Origin: Bifidobacterium saguini DSM 23967
GTDB lineage: Bacteria > Actinomycetota > Actinomycetes > Actinomycetales > Bifidobacteriaceae
NCBI RefSeq assembly: GCF_000741715.1
Contig: NZ_JGZN01000007.1
Location: forward strand, 293,567-357,566
DNA: 64,000 bases
Direction of reading: 5' to 3'
Positions 63,374 through 64,000 of this stretch are shown here, one piece after another. Each line of letters begins with the position of its first letter. The first letter of the stretch is position 1. The notes beneath the pieces are model-generated. The model did no database searches. It saw nothing but the letters and a program-made list of their open reading frames with translations, and had not been told where the DNA came from. Position numbers and translations under genes: made by a program.

Positions 63374-63857
63374 TGTTGTTCCTTTCTCTACTCCTGTGTA
63401 AAAGTTGTTGAGCTTGCAATGAGGTTTAGGATGCTTACAACGCGGTTATGACTCGGCGTTTTCCTCCCCTCGCCAACGGATGATGATTGACGGACACCGG
63501 CGGCAATAAAGCCGGCACGCGTATCCGCACGGGCTTCTGCGCCCCTCTTCACTTCAGCGGCTTCTCCGTTGCGGCCTGACCTGTTTCATGGCGTGCTGTT
63601 CGTTCAGTTGTAATCGTGCTGCGCCGTTTGCACTTTTCCCAGGCCTACAGCACGCCGGTCAGCTGGTGCATAGCTCAGCGTCGAGGGTTATGCACATCGC
63701 TTGGTGTGTTCTGTGTTTTCAGGAAATCTTGCATTCGTTTGCTTTCAGATCAATGGCATTGTCTGCAAGATATCCACCAGAAAAAGTGGCCTTTCGCTGT
63801 TTGGTGTGGGTGAGTGGGTCGGGGGGGGTGGTGGTGCTGGTCGGGTAGTTTGGGGGT
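63374..63857. other. Gene-free region upstream of the pilin
   Basis: It holds the pilin promoter region and, near its right end, the boundary of an insertion sequence (exact end not located). A run of eight G residues lies at 63821-63828, 29 bases before the transposase start. Small open frames here have no ribosome-binding site or recognisable similarity. No RNA gene was seen. Confidence 0.6.
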
Positions 63858-64000
63858 ATGGATACCACGTCGTTGTTCACCGCCGCCCTGCAACTGCCTG
63901 ACCCGTGGAGGGTGTCGGGCGTGGAGTTCCGTGACGAGGAGGACGGCAGACGGGAACTGCATATCGCGATCGGGTTCGCGGCGGGTTCGCGGTTCCCGTG
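63858..64000 (+). mobile_element. 5' end of an ISL3-family-like transposase gene
   Basis: Translation from ATG 63858 gives MDTTSLFTAALQLPDPWRV, then SGVEFRDEEDGRRELHIAI and GFAAGSRFP, running off the window edge. This start resembles ISL3-family transposases of bifidobacteria, in which the N-terminal part precedes a cysteine-rich zinc-finger region. The identification is from recall of the family and rests on 47 residues only. The terminal inverted repeat was not identified. Confidence 0.7.

Noticed and set aside
63588..63901. Overlapping short plus-strand frames before the transposase
   Set aside because: No ribosome-binding site, no similarity and low-complexity ends; probably IS terminal or intergenic DNA.

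Overview
The window is a stretch of a high-GC Gram-positive chromosome, almost certainly Bifidobacterium. The supporting signs are the actinobacterial dnaK-grpE-dnaJ-hspR operon with HAIR operators, an actinobacterial-type Tad pilus locus, class C sortases, a PBP with a Ser/Gly-rich tail, GH77 and GH13 enzymes, and an ISL3-family transposase start. The gene order (sortase pilus, malQ, dnaK operon, tad locus, dnaX-recR, nan cluster) fits my memory of Bifidobacterium breve best. B. longum subsp. infantis is the main alternative; neither could be checked here.

Layout. 0-2 kb: methionine ABC transporter (metN 3' end, metI, metQ). 2-7 kb: GtrA-like protein, MIF-like tautomerase, a large palindromic repeat, then PEBP-pepD-fhs on the minus strand. 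7.1-9.1 kb: a cell-wall-anchored surface protein with a C10/G10 homopolymer upstream. 9.3-15.4 kb: housekeeping genes holB, tmk, topA and a PAP2 phosphatase. 15.4-20.3 kb: SRP RNA, a class A penicillin-binding protein and leuA. 20.4-21.8 kb: a metallophosphoesterase.

22-33 kb: a complete sialic acid module. It holds a FadR-type GntR regulator (nanR), nanA, a SatABCD/dipeptide-like ABC importer with a fused permease-ATPase, nanE, nanK and a TIM-barrel protein of unknown function. Three operator-like sites built from the half-site ATCAGAC lie before nanR, before the binding-protein gene and before the nanE operon. The enzymes would convert Neu5Ac through ManNAc and ManNAc-6-P to GlcNAc-6-P; nagA and nagB are not in the window.

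33-43 kb: asd next to an aspartokinase split into separate catalytic and ACT-domain genes, a 41-bp tandem repeat, a probable structured non-coding RNA with a strong terminator (37.5-37.8 kb), an orphan pilus-type sortase, and dnaX - DPW-repeat protein - recR, where ybaB would normally sit. 43-49.5 kb: TetR regulator, diacylglycerol-kinase-like protein and the Tad pilus locus, in two transcription units each preceded by the same 63-bp element. tadA appears frameshifted by one missing base.

49.6-64 kb: DedA, HAD phosphatase, the hspR-dnaJ-grpE-dnaK heat-shock operon (with copies of a palindromic repeat inserted in frame inside grpE), two decapitated GH13 glycosidase genes joined back to back, malQ, a sortase-pilin pair, and the start of an ISL3-type insertion sequence at the right edge. 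The most unusual items are the structured RNA, the coding repeat in grpE, the duplicated tad element with the frameshifted tadA, the GH13 rearrangement and the DPW-repeat protein.
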